This document shows positions 29,552-42,093 of a DNA stretch of 64,000 bases, one piece after another. The position numbers and the translations under genes are program-made. Source of the stretch: Plenodomus lindquistii (taxonomy: Eukaryota; Ascomycota; Dothideomycetes; Pleosporales; Leptosphaeriaceae); NCBI GenBank assembly GCA_025504975.1, contig JANUWI010000005.1, positions 1,612,001-1,676,000 of the forward strand, in the 5' to 3' direction. How positions within the stretch are numbered: position 1 is the stretch's first letter; each line of letters starts with the position of its first letter. Under the pieces are notes generated by a model. The model ran no database searches, was not told the DNA's origin, and was given only the letters and a program-made list of their open reading frames with translations.

Positions 29552-32500
29552 TCACGGACGTGAGCTCTCACCGAACCGGCTGGTGAGCTTGTCCAGTGCT
29601 GACTTCTCCCTTTTCTCGAGTACCATCTCTTCTCCCCGCCTTCTTACTGCATTAGCTACTTCCTGTTCAATGTCGCGAGCCGCGATTGGGCCAACTGAAT
29701 CGTGATGTGATTGCAATCCTCCTTGTGATAATTGTTGCACATGCATCCTTTCGTCTGTTTCGCCTGTATCCCCCCCTGATTCTATGGTCGATTGAGCACT
29801 ATGGCGCTTGACTTTGCGCTCCAGGTCGGTTGCTTGTGTCGCCAAGGGCTCCGAGTTAACCCCTTTGGATAACATGGTTAGATTTGCCATCTTACCCTTG
29901 GATGCTCCTTGCTGGACATTCTCGATCGAGCTCGACTCATATACCTCCGCAATGCCAGTCTGGAATACCAATGTGCCATCTGGCTCTTTCTGTCGATAAG
30001 ACAAGTTATTGGGGACCTGAGAGGAGTCTGAATCGGAAAAAGTCGTTGCATTCGTCGCAATCTTGCCCAGCTCGCTCATAAAGATCCATGGGAAAGATAT
30101 GAGAGGCATGTGTTCCTGATCCATTGTCCGTACAGGCACCTCTCTACCCCCAACTGTTTTGGTCGCTCGGCACTCGCGCAAAGCAGTTTCCATCTCTCTA
30201 GCTGTGACGGTGTACATAGCCGCAACGAACGGTCCTAAATGAGACCAATCGGCGGTGCTCGACAGCCCGGCAGCCCGGCAGCAAACTTGGTGGTACTGCG
30301 CCCTCAACGCGTTCATTGTCCTGCCGAATTCTTCCGCAAACTTGTAGTCGCGGCTCTCGTGATTATGAGCCAGGACAAAGACCGACCAGGCTTCGAATTC
30401 GGTACGAACACCATGTTTCGCCATCAGTCTTCTAAGGCCCTCATCGTAGGCGACCTTGATAGCTTCCACCTTTCGGAGCAATGTGTCTTCGAGATTGTAT
30501 GCCTCTAGTATTCGCTTGTCGAAGCTGTTCTCCCATTGCGGCTGGAAGTCGACTAGTTGTACTTGATCATAAAGCATCCCTAGGATCTTCTTCGACTTAT
30601 ACGTCTTGCCCAGAGGCAAGTGTTTCTTTTCCATAAAATGAGGATATTTTCGAGGTCGTAGTTCCCGATTCATGATAGCCGGTATGCCGCTCTTGGGGTA
30701 GTCCACAGCTCTAGAGTGGAGCTCTGCCAACTCTAGACAGATTGGGTCATTGATGCCGTCAGCGTTGATATCTGCTTGCGCCAAATGAGCATGCGCGATC
30801 TGTCCCAAAGAGTCATTCTTCATGTACGTCACGAAGAAGTCGCTGATGTCTGCCGAAGTAATTGGTTTCTCGGTTTCGATTGGCTTCTCCGGTGTAAAAT
30901 CCATGGGCGGTACATTGATGATGTTAGGCAAAAGATCTCTGTCCCATAGAACCATGTAGTCGTCGCCATCAAGGTCTCCACCGGAGCACATGTTCGCAAG
31001 GTCTCGGTCCCCTGTCTGCGGAAGAACAACCACATTTTTGAGGTGTTGAAGCGCCGGTGCATTGACTGCCCGAACGACTCTGACGTCGCCTGGATGTAAA
31101 GAGGGATTGCGCGCAAGTACACACACCCCTTCAATGATCCTATAGTGACCCGGCTTCTCGGTGTCATCGACCTGCAGAAATATCTCGGGCAATGTCGCAA
31201 GTTTTTCGTCTCTGGTTGCGTCAAGCCTGGATTGCGGTTCGTCCATATGGCCTTGGAGCGAAGCTGTTTCATCCACGCATCCAAGAACGAAGGCCCCATC
31301 TTCAATAGCGACCCGCGCCTTCTCCTTCAGATTCTTGATAGTGTGAGAACGCCAGAGCATGAGTAGTGACATTATGAACGGGTCTCTCGACTTCATGAAG
31401 CCATCTAAGATCATGCCAGCCATTGACAACGTTGTCTGGTTCATATCAATGTGTTTCCGTAGTTTCTGGATCGCAGTGAACTCGTCTGACATGGCAAGCT
31501 CGTAGTCGTTGACCATATCTTGCTGCTTCCGGATGAAGACGTGGTCAGGGACGCCGAGATTTGACAGAACGATGATGATCTGACGATTGAAGAATGGGGT
31601 TGCAAGAGCAGACGACCGAATGATCTCAAGACCTTTAGCTGGAGCATTGAATTTATGCTGACTGGGCCGAATGTGCACCCAATTTCCCTGTACCCTCGGA
31701 TCTAATGCGAGTACGCCTTTGCAGCCCCCAAGGCGAAATTGATACAACGTAGGCGGGTCTTCGAAGGGGTTTGGCAGTCCGAGCTCTTGCGCCGCCATCT
31801 GAGCAAGGAAGAGGGATAGTTTCCCAACTCCATCAGTGAAAGTATAGCCATTCCGCTCAATGTCTGCTATTTCGAGCTGCTCAACCTTGATCCTCATCTG
31901 ACGCGTAGTGGAAAAGCATTGTCCAATTCGTGCACCAAATTTTGCGACTGTCTTGATATGATCAAAGTTACCCAGGGAGAATCGGATATCGTCTGCTGAT
32001 TTCGACGAAGTGGGTGCGTAGAAGTAAGCACCGTGTTCGCGGAACTGCGAGTTTCCAAACGCAAGAAACTCGTAATATCGGCCTGCCACGACGATGCCGT
32101 GCGTCATGGCGTGATGTACCCTGTTGAACACTGCCTCAGCCCTGTTGCCAGGCATGTTGCGCAAGACACCCTCCGTTTTCTCATCCGAAAACTTCACTCG
32201 TATGAAACGGTCAGAGTCAGCGGCGTACTTTCGAACGATCCGGTTTGATGTTTCCATTACTGGTGAGGCTACGTGCATCATCGTTGGGGTGATGATGACC
32301 GATCTCTGGAGAACGCAGTAATCTGGGACTTTCTTGTCCACGCTGCTTCTGATCTTCGTGTTGAATATGTCCATTGGATTGTAGTGAATGTGCTGTTTGT
32401 CGACGATTTTTTCCAGTATATGGACGGCGCGGCGAGCATCCGTCGAAGACAGCTTCTCCAAGAACTCTTTGCTCAGCGTGTGTTCTTTCAGGTACCCATT

Positions 32501-34060
32501 TGAGACGCAGGCCTCGAGTTGGTATCGTACGGGGAAGTCCAGGTGGATCTGAGCCGCAAAAAGATCGTCAAAATTGGAATCCGTTGAAGCTGGCAGCAAG
32601 TGTGGATGAGTGCCCGATATTTCTTCCTGCAGGAGGCTCCACAGTGGAGAGGATGTCCGGGGTCGGACATCGTATTGACCAAGGTCCTTGATGACTATCC
32701 CATGATCCGCCAGGGCGTTGCGAAACTCCTCAAATTTCGAACTCGATTGTGTTTCTGTTTCGAGGGATATTTGGTAGGTAGTCCAGCGACCTAGTAGATA
32801 ATTTAGTGTCTCCCTCAAGACTAGGTCATAGCGTGCTTACCAATGTCAATTATAGCCGTGTCTGTGTGGTTCATTAGGGGCGCGGTACTCAAGCGCTGAC
32901 TGATCTCGCTCTCCATTATGTCGGTCTCGCGGAACCAAGTGCTCCAGTCGTTCCATTTGTTCTCGTTCGCAAGGAAGCTAGTGTTTGTTGAGCCATCCCT
33001 TAGACGCTCGCCTTCATTGCGCTGGATGAAAAATTGAGGCGAATATCCGAATGGAATAAGCAGGTCAATCTCTCCCGCATGCTTCCCAGGAATCTTGTAC
33101 ATCTGCGATATCAGAGCAATGGGTAGTCTGAATCGATATTTCCGGTTTTGGTTGCCAACTACCATCGGAAATTGTATGTCCAACTCTTTGCGTTTGAGAT
33201 TGAGCGTAACGGATATGCCATCCGGCGAGCGAAGGGTTTGCATGCCGACCATGCCCTTGTCCGAAATTCCAGCCCCGAAAGCTATCGCCTTTGCAGGTAT
33301 TATGTTCAATTCGTAGTAGTGTCTGGACGGATTGACGGGACTCGGAACGGAGTTGACGAGGGGCGGGCATATTTCATACTTCAGCGATGTGGCACCGATA
33401 CGGACATGCCTGTCAGGAAGGGCTCGGGGAGGAGGAGGTCTAAGGATCAAGAGTCAGAAAAGCCTGGTGGTGCGCGGTATGGTTGTCTACTTACTGGAAG
33501 GTAACCCAAGCAGCGTTCTGCTGTATGTCGATCCTGGAGATGTTTCCGTATGGAGAAAGTGCTAGGTAGATATTCTTTGTCCATTGAGACTTCGGCAGAT
33601 CTAGGATCTTGATCTTTGCTTCTTGTTGATAAGCCCAATGTTCCCTGCCTCTCATCACTGGCCTAGGCCTAGCAGCGTAACTGCCAGAACTGGTTCGCTG
33701 CTGAGGGGTTTGTCTTCTTGAAGATGGAGGAGGTCGCAATACTGGCTTCGATGGGCTTGACAGCGGGCTCGGACTAGAGCGAGAAATGAACGTCTCATTG
33801 ATACGATTGCCGCTCAAGCTGAAAGACGACTGTTCTCTGACTGGTGTGATGGGTGGATCATTAAGTGTAGGAATTCTTACAACTGGCTCAGACGCGTTTG
33901 TCGCCTCCTGTGTTGTCGATGATGGCCTTAGGGTAGGACAATTCTGATTCTGAAACCCAATGGAGCTGCTGGAGCTGTCCGAGTACGTGCGGCTGCCTTC
34001 TCTGCGTCCATGGGATCCTCCGCGGCCACCTCGCCAGGAGTCGCTTGGACCGCGGTCCAT
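29552..34060 (-). CDS. RNA-dependent RNA polymerase (RNA silencing type)
   Basis: Makes double-stranded RNA from single-stranded templates for Dicer in fungal RNA silencing. Exons 34060-33495, 33439-32841, 32790-29552; introns 55 and 50 nt; 1467 residues. The ATG at 34060 is used; the frame upstream of it opens with TTG. The N-terminus is disordered and Arg/Gly/Ser-rich. An RRM-like segment follows (about 145-205: KIKILDLPKSQWTKNIYLAL, YGNISRIDI). Core motifs: YTFTDGVGKLSLFLA, QFRLGGCKGVLALDP, HKFNAPAKGLEIIRS, and the catalytic loop CSGGDLDGDDYMVLWD at about 990-1000 with the DxDGD aspartates. Then SRAVDYPKSG and the PRKYPHFMEK segment. It is intact. Overall it looks closer to the SAD-1/RRP-3 kind than QDE-1, but that needs a tree. 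This is a cellular gene, not a viral polymerase. Confidence 0.93.
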
Positions 34061-34947
34061 GACGTACCCGACAGCAAACAATCCCAGTGGTGATCTGTTG
34101 AGGACACCCGGGAGTAAAGATCACCTGAGGTTGAAAATTTAGTCGGATATCCGCAAACTACACGTCTGCCTGAGAGGCTTCTTGTATCGAAGTGAGAGTC
34201 GAGGAGAGTGAGTGTCTGGAACGACAGAGGGATTGTTTATTTGTCTGTCGCCGCGCTTGCTATCCCACGGTGTATTTGTATAAGCTAGAGAAAGCTGCGT
34301 AGGTGAGGTGAGCGTGACTGCCACACAACTGACTTGTAGTGACTGCGACTTTAGACCGCGGATGGATCAAGCGGTGACGACGCGGCTGGCAGAACGCGTA
34401 CAACACTGGTCGGTGCCCTAATTGCTCGGGTCGGATAGCTTTTGTGCAAAGGTTGGGCGACGTTGATTGCTGAGAGATATGGGGACGATGCTGTCAAAAG
34501 TAATCTTCTAGAACTAGGTGTTGCTGGGTCGAGCCTACAGAGCAAACGCGTTGACACTTGATGAAGCAGGAGCGACGATCCCACACCGCAAAAGTGAGAC
34601 TCCAAACATGGCCTGCAAATTACGGGACCGGTGACGGACGTGTACTTGGGCTACCTGATTGCGTCAATGATGGTCGGGCACGTACAGGGTAATAGGCACA
34701 CAGCCGTTTCGCTTACAGAGGAGACGACAAAACGCTTCCTGAGAACGCAGCAGCGACCTACAAGATCGAAGCACAGGGCGGATGAAGCGAATCCCAACTG
34801 ACAGTGATATTGGTATGATTCTAAGATAGTAATAGCCATGTACAGATGAAGATGCAACAACCTCATCAGCATAGACTTTCGCAATGCACGCAATACTCTT
34901 GCCTCTATGAAATTATCTCCGATGCATGCTTGGAAACCACAACAAGC
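34061..34947. other. Intergenic region upstream of the RdRP gene
   Basis: 887 bp. Contains the RdRP promoter side and the 3' side of the coiled-coil gene. Short open frames on both strands show no motifs. Confidence 0.5.
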
Positions 34948-37900
34948 TCACAACTCCGTGGCGGTCTCATCATCATCTGGCACTCGGCCAGTCCCCGCCA
35001 GGTAATTACCTGGTGTAAGCGGCGTACCAGCCACAAAGTCTTCCTCCATATCAAAGTCTGTTGGCTCAAAATCTTCGAGGCTGCCGCGTCTTAGCCTTTC
35101 TGACCGATTGTGGATACCTTGAGTTTCCGACTTCTCTCCAACAGTAAAGCCGACGGTGGTGTGTCGACGATTTGGGGACACCTGTCTCAAGACGCAACGC
35201 TTGTTCGGCGATAGTCTCTTGGAAAGAGTCTTTGAGGGCAGATTGGGCTTCTGCGTAAATGGAGTTTGCACCGCAGGTACTCTAAAGAACGGGCGCGGTT
35301 TGGGCCGTTTTGGGTTGCGGTCACTATCCTGAAACGACTGCCCGCCGAACGACGCAAACGATACGTCCACCACGGCATCCTCAGCGGCATCTGCGGTACC
35401 TTTGATACTCGGACTGGCTTTAGGAACGGCATCTGAAGTTGATAAAGCTAGCTTTCGCACTTGAGGCTCATGGGACTCGTGTGGGGGTTGAGGATCGATG
35501 TTGCTCTCCTGTGAACGAGACGCCGAACGCATCGCCAAGGGCTTCTGAGTACCCAGACCCATAGAGGCCAACACATTCCTGCGTAGAGTCCTGAGCTCAT
35601 GCAATTCTTCCTCTTGCTCAGAGCAAAGCTCCGTGAGCTCCTGTGTGCGTGCTTGCAGAGAAGATATAGAAGCTTGCAGAACTTGACATTCTCGGAGCGT
35701 ATTATCGTAGGTATTCTGGAGTCGCAGAGTCTCTTCCTGAGCTGAGCGTAGCTGTTTATGCAGCTTACTATGCTCCTCCTGAGCACGGGCAGCGGCCGCT
35801 TCCATGTTGCTGTTGTGCTCCACCTCAGCCCTCTTCATCATATCTTCGGACGACTGCTTCATTTCCTGGTGACTGATTTGGAGACTCTTCAGTCTTGACG
35901 CAGTGAGCTCGAGCTCTTCCTCTGTACCTCGTAACTGAGATTCTACGTCGAAGCTTCGGGTCTGAAGATTGGCGAGTTCACCAGCCTGCTTAGAGCTAGT
36001 TACTCGCGCATCGTGCAACTGCTGCTCGGTGTCGCTTAATCGATTCTGTAGCTGTGTGCATTGTTGATTGAGTGTTCGCAGAGCATCCTCTTTTACTTCA
36101 TGTGCTATCTTCATGTCACTTATTGTCCTGCTCAACTCTTGGAGCTGCGCGGTATATGCACGATTTTCTTCTCCGCGCTGGAGTATGGTAGATTGCAGCT
36201 CTGACTCTTTGGCGGAACGTATCTGCTGAACATTCTTGAGCGCCTCCTCAGCCCTCTCATTTGCTTCGGCATGTTCGCACTTGAGATTGTCGATCCTCAA
36301 GGTCAATCTTTTGTTTGCTTCGCTGAGTGCACGATTCTCTTGCTCCAGCAGCTCCTTCTCATCGTCCAAGCCTTGAAGATGTAAGTCATCGTCAGAGATT
36401 CTGGACTGGAGTGTTGAAACTTGGTTCGACAACTCAGCCACTTTTTCCTCAAGCCCGCGTGTCTTGTTTTGCTCCCGCCTTAGTGGCTCCTCGACTGTAG
36501 AGCAGCGGGACTCCAAGTCTTGACATATTTGAGCTACCGACCGTAACACCATGTCTCTTTGATAATGGTTTTGACTCTCGAGCTCCGAGTTCAGACGAGT
36601 TCGCCAGTCCTGCAGGTGCTGGCCGGTGTAAGGTGTGCTTGCCTGTTGGAACAACGACACATGAGATCGATCTAGTGGCGGGACTGGATGCGAGCATGAT
36701 CCCCCATCAGAGGGCAGATTCCGTTGTTTCTCAATAAGTGCTAGGACAAGTATGGGCGGTAAGACTGCTTCTCCTGTGTGTACAGTCGCAGCCGTCATCA
36801 CTAGCGTAGCGATGGTCGCAGAAAGTAGCCTCTGATGCTGTGCCGCGGCATATGTACTGCATGGCGTCCTTTGGTGTTCCACCTTGACACGGAGGAACGC
36901 CCGTAGCTTATGTTGTGTGCTGCTGATTGCTAGCACTGAGTTGCGACGTAATGTTTCAGATGTGCACAATGCGGTGGCCAGTATTTCCATCAGGGTGATC
37001 AAGAACGTACGTTGACGGAAGGACGGCTTCGACATGCATGCGTCAAGCGCACCACTGTATATTGATTGTATAGTATCCGGCTGGAGATGATCCTGTACCT
37101 GTTTAGTGTATTCCACCATCATAACAAAAGCCGTACACTCACGGCAAACGCTGGAAGCGAGTCTGATAACGACTCTGTCAGGTCATGACCGTGGGCCAAG
37201 GAGATCGTACGAGCCAAACACGACTGATACTGTGTTGCAGTCTCGGATTGTATACCATTTGGTCCGAGGATCAAGGCCTGGTATCCTACTGCCTCGAAGA
37301 AAATGGCTGACTCTGTGTCTAGACGCTCAGTTTTCTCCACGAGCTTAAGAAATGTACCTCTGGCTCGAGCATCTGATTTTGGCCAGTTCTCTCGTACATC
37401 TTGGTCGATGACTCGTAGTACTCGCGAGGCAATACGAATGCCTTCGGTCGCCTCTTCGTCAGATCCGCCTACGCCGCCTTTGAGGGCCCAAATTACGCTC
37501 AGGCTTGCAAGAGTGATAGTCCTGTACAAGCTCGTTGTACCCAAGAACAATTTCTGCCCTGAAGCTGTTTTATAAGTGGACGACGACTTGTGCTGACTAC
37601 TGACCGCATTTGGGTACTCTACAAGCAAGACGATACCGAAGCACCAGAGCAATAGCATTGCATCTTTTCCAACATCACTTGACTTGAGAATGTGACGAAG
37701 CTGCTGGTCAAATTGCTGCTGTGTTTCGCGTGGAAGGAGGGAAAACAGCCGAGAACATGCTCCATTGAGCATACGATACACGGGCTTCAGGGTCTCGACA
37801 CATGGCTTTTGGATCGACTTCTGGAAGACGCGAAGGAAGAACTCCTGCGCAGAAGACGGAAGTGGTACGGAGGCTGGAAGTGGGTATGAAAGAAGGAGAA

Positions 37901-38500
37901 GACATGTAGCAGCGTACTGTAATCGGTCAGTCGAAGATGTCATGCTGAGGCACCAACATGCTCACGTCATCAAAATCTTGCTGCGAAGTGTTGGCTTTGG
38001 TGAGTAAGGCATCGAGCAGTGCCGGTTTGAGCAACAGCAATTGTTCCCGAAACTCTGCAGCTTGACCTGTCAAACGATGTATCAGCTAGTCTACAGGGTG
38101 GTCCCAGACGGACAGATTGCATACATAGTTGGTGCAGGATACGCAAAGTGTACGACGCCAGAGGCAGTGCATTGTAGACGATAGAGACGAGTTTCTGAGT
38201 GGCGCATGGTGAGCGGTCGGCAATGCATGTCCGGATGGACGGGACATGGCTGTCAGCCAGGACTCCAGCCAGATGCTACAATGGTTCTCGCGTCAGCAAC
38301 GATGGGTTGAATGCATGTGTGCACACCTCGTGCACATTACATGCATCGAGTCATGCGCCAAAAATGCCAAAATGCGACAGGGACCCTGCGGCGAGAAGAT
38401 GCAGGCGTGTGCACAGGAGACTCACGGAGAGAGATGCCGGATATGAGCACTCGATGATCCTCGTCAGCTCTGCCGCCAGCGGTGCGCCGTTGTCCGCCAT
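34948..38500 (-). CDS. Uncharacterised coiled-coil protein with helical-repeat-like N-terminus (1083 aa)
   Basis: Five exons: 38500-38426, 38275-38125, 38066-37966, 37916-37143, 37098-34948; introns 150, 58, 49 and 44 nt, all GT-AG and frame-consistent. The start is MADNGAPLAAELTRIIECSY. The first 450 residues are all-helical and Leu-rich (LHQLCQAAEFREQLLLLKPA, CLLLLSYPLPASVPL), resembling an ARM/HEAT-like solenoid. Residues about 540-880 are a long heptad coiled coil (VEEKVAELSNQVSTLQSRIS-type sequence on to LCSEQEEELHELRTLRR). The tail is disordered and basic, with proline-directed phosphosites (LSPNK, VSPNR, GTPLTPG) and an acidic DFEPTDFDMEEDF motif. I do not recognise the family. The layout suggests a scaffold, perhaps at a spindle pole body, septum or nuclear structure; this is inference only. 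Confidence 0.82.
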
Positions 38501-39734
38501 GGTCGCTGGGCTGCGTTGAGCCGGAAGACGCGTCGTGTGCCGGGTGTGTTGTTGGTGCTGCCTGGACAACCGATCCAAGGCTCCAAGGCTCCAAGGCTCC
38601 AACTAGCTAACGTGGATCACGCCTCACCGCACAATGGATGCTGCAGAGTCGCGTTGCACCTCCACATGTTTGCCGCCTTGCGCCTTGCGCCTTGCGCCGT
38701 GGACAGGGCATCTGGGGCCCTGACGAACTACTGGACTGGACTACTACTGGACTGGACTACTGGGGGCCGTAGTGCTCATGCGGCAGCCAAAGTGGGATGG
38801 GCTGGCAGCCCCCCACGAGGTTTGTGAGGGAAGAGAGTAATTGTATCACGGTTGCCGCTTGCTCAAGGAGCGATTCGACCCGCCATACCCGCGTACGTTA
38901 CGTACCGCAGTAGGCACAGCTTCATCCTCCAGACTTGCTTCTGCAGGCTTCGCTTGAGCCTCACACCCAGGCAACCGGCATCGGCAACCATCCCAACTGC
39001 TCCTGACTGGCCCACACAGACGCCGCAGCTGTCGTTCCCAGGCCAGGTCGTCAAAAAAGAAGAAAAAACAACAAACAAAAAACGCGCATGCAGCGCAGCA
39101 CGCGCAGCACGCGCAACACCCGCAGCCATGTCTACTCTACAGTATGTACTTACTTGGTTGCACGGCTTCGGTGCGCGTATCGGGAGAACCACGCAGCATC
39201 CGCCATTCGCGGTGACCTGTTGCAATGCATCCCGATTCCCAAGCACCTCTTCTGCTGGTCGCCTTCCCCGCAATCGCCTGCCTGCGCTCAGCCCTTGCAG
39301 CTGATCTTATGCATGCCATCCGTTTGCTGTGTGAGCCGAAAAATCCTTGCTAGAGCACAGGCTATCCGAGTCTGGTCAGCCTCCCACGTCGTCACTGGCT
39401 CATGCCGCGTACAGTTCAATGTTGTATTGCGACTTTTACCTGTGCGCTGGGCTACAAAGTAGCAAGCGATTCCCAAAAGGTAATGTTGCGCCAGCTGCGT
39501 TTAGTCTCAAATACTTATCCCCGCTCGCGCCTATGCCGTTGAGCTCAGTCTTTGATCCACATGATGCGTAGTGTAGCCCGGCAGCCATAGTGTATTTGCC
39601 CCCATCCCTCCATCGTCTCAGCTTACAATTGCACCCTCACCTATGGCCCGCAGAAGTGGCTTCAATACATTACTGCAGTCACGCAACTCATCTTGCAGCA
39701 GCTTAGCTTCTGTTCTCTCAACTTTCACTTGGTC
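38501..39734. promoter_or_regulatory. Divergent intergenic region rich in short tandem repeats
   Basis: 1.2 kb between the coiled-coil gene and the D-lactate dehydrogenase gene. It holds an ACGCGT at 38528-38533, 28 bp from the coiled-coil ATG. Repeats include CTCCAAGG x3 (38574-38602), GCCTTGC x3 (about 38675-38699), two copies of an ACTACTGGACTGG unit (about 38728-38763) and a GCAGCACGC run near 39088-39115 after an A-rich tract. No supported gene; the 150-codon frame at 38852-39304 looks like chance. Confidence 0.5.
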
Positions 39735-42093
39735 ATGTTTCGCCAGCCTACGGCTCGATTGAGGCAGACAGTCTCGCCCTGGCTCAAGCGAGGTGCCACT
39801 CGAGCCCGATCAGGAGGCCAACAGACGTTGAGACCCCGAAGCCTACCAAGACCCTTCTGGAACTCTGGGAGGGTCATGCTTTTCTCGGCGGCAACGGGTA
39901 CCACGACCTATGTCTACGGCGTCAACGACGACCCTTACCGCCTCCAGTTACCATGGTCGAAAACGCCGGGGCCTCAGTATGCAAGCAAAAGAGAAATGGA
40001 GACTGTGCGCACTGCAGGCCTAACAGCCGACGAGTCCAAGGCTAATACTGCCATCAGGCAATCGTAGAGCTCCGAGAGCTTCTTGGAGAGGATGCCATCA
40101 GCACCGATGATGAAGATCTGCACCGACATGGATATTCAGAATGGTCTTCTATCAATATCGAACAATTGCCCGTCGCTGTGGCGTATCCAAAGTCAACAGA
40201 GGAGGTCGCCGAGCTCGCAAAAGTGTGCTTCAAGTACAAGATCCCCATGAGTATGTACGCGACGCCACGCGTTAGCAGTGACCTAACCCGAGCAGTCCCC
40301 TACTCGGGAGGATCGAGTCTCGAGGCCAATTTCTCCGCTCCATTCGGAGGCATGAGCATCGACTTTTCTTTCATGGATCAGATCATCACCTTACACGCAG
40401 ACGAGTGAGTCTATTGTCCCAATCACACTAGCGTACTGACACATATGGTGCAGTATGGATGTTGTTGTCCAGCCTTCCGTCCCTTGGATGAGTCTGAACG
40501 ATCAGATCAAAGACTCAGGCCTTTTCTTCCCTGTCGACCCTGGCCCGTCGGTAAGCGCTTCCACTGACATTCTCATGCAGCCCCGGTTATCCGGATGAGG
40601 CGTCCCGCTTTCACATGCAACCAATCATGATAGATTGATATAAGCTGCAATCACTCTCAAGTGCTACGAAAGCTCCGTCAGGGGATGAACTTATGAATCC
40701 TAGGAGTGCTGCGTGAAACCGAACATGAAATCGTATAGAACATTGTGGTTTCGTACACATGCTAACATAAACATTACATTAGGCGCGCATAGGAGGCATG
40801 GTCGGGACATCTTGCAGGTAATATAATCTTAGTGAGCATTAAGGATGTGGAATTGACAGATCAAAGTGGTACCAACGCTGTGCGATACGGGACAATGAAG
40901 GACTGGGTGATCAATTTAACCGTTGTGCTTGCTGATGGAACGATCATCAAGACTCGACGGCGTCCACGGTAATTGGTTCTATGGCATTTCACCACTCCAG
41001 ACGCTGATCATGACGCAGCAAATCGTCCGCTGGATACAATCTCACAGGCCTATTCGTCGGATCTGAAGGCACGCTCGGGATCGTCACTGAAATTACACTC
41101 AAACTGGCAGTCGTACCGCAAGAGACCAGTGTCGCGGTCGTCACATTCCCTTCGATACGAGACGCTGCAGCGGCGGCGTCAAAGGTCTTGCGTACTGGAG
41201 TTCCAGTCGCGGCAATGGAGATTATGGATGAAGTACAGATGGGTGTAATCAACAAAGCTGGGTCAACAAGTAAAAAGTGGAAGGAACTGCCAACCATGTT
41301 CTTCAAGTAAGTGGTGCAGGGATCATTTGACCTTCAGATCGTGAGCTAAGAGCCTTCCACAGATTCTCGGGTACCAAAGCAGGGGTACGTCCTGCCCTAT
41401 ATGTCGAGCAATTACCCGGATGGGAACTGACCGCATGACAGGTCCAAGAGAACATCAGTCTTGTGAAGGCAATCTCGAAAGAATACCGGGGGGGAGTCTT
41501 CGAATTTGCCGTGACTTCTGAAGAACAGAAGACATTGTGGTCAGCGCGTAAAGAGTCGCTCTGGAGCATGATGGCACTCCGTCGCGAGGGTGATGAGGTC
41601 TGGTCTACAGATGTCGCTGTGCCCATTTCGAGACTCCCAGACATAATTGGCAAGTCAAACGCATATCAGAGATCTCGTACGTACTAACGGTAATGTAGAA
41701 GTCTCGAAGAAGGAAATGGATGACCTTGGTGTCTTTGCGAGTATCCTAGGTCACATTGGTGACGGCAACTTCCACGAGAGTATCATGTATAACAGCAAGG
41801 ATCCCAAGGAACGTGCAGCCGTCGAGAAGTGTGTCCATGACATGGTTGATCGCGCTCTGGAGATGGATGGTACCTGCACTGGTGAGACTACCGCGGAAAT
41901 ACGATCCGCACTCAACAGCGAGATAGCGTGCTAATGAATAACCGCAGGGGAACATGGAGTGGGTATGGGCAAGAAGATTTCGCTCCAGAAAGAGCTCGGG
42001 TTGGATACCATCAACGTCATGCGAAACATCAAGGGTGCTCTTGATCCGTATTGGCTCATGAATCCTGGGAAGATCATGGACGCAATACCTTGA
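39735..42093 (+). CDS. DLD1: Mitochondrial D-lactate dehydrogenase (cytochrome c), FAD-dependent
   Basis: Oxidises D-lactate to pyruvate and passes electrons to cytochrome c in the mitochondrial intermembrane space. Eleven exons: 39735-40004, 40058-40250, 40296-40404, 40454-40550, 40783-40817, 40867-40968, 41019-41306, 41363-41384, 41442-41649, 41699-41881, 41948-42093; 550 residues. The Arg-rich leader (MFRQPTARLRQTVSPWLKRG) and a hydrophobic stretch near 45-62 fit import and sorting. FAD-binding parts are LPVAVAYPKSTEEVAELAKV, IPYSGGSSLEANFSAP, VVVQPSVPWMSLN, GGMVGTSCSGTNAVRYG, and GYNLTGLFVGSEGTLGIVTE. The C-terminal cap has LGHIGDGNFHESIMY and GEHGVGMGKK. The intron 41650-41698 has a GC donor (GCAAGT) and a TACTAAC branch point. 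Intron 4 (232 nt) is far longer than the others. The chain is continuous and looks functional. Confidence 0.92.

Noticed and set aside
29552..34060. RdRP as an integrated RNA-virus polymerase
   Set aside because: The DLDGD catalytic loop and flanking motifs are those of cellular silencing RdRPs, with normal introns.
34061..34081. Seven-codon N-terminal extension of the RdRP frame
   Set aside because: It would start at TTG; ATG 34060 is the first true start.
38528..38533. ACGCGT as proof of MBF control of the coiled-coil gene
   Set aside because: The hexamer also occurs at about 16797, 27304, 40267, 42940 and 46273, including introns, so a single copy has no statistical weight.
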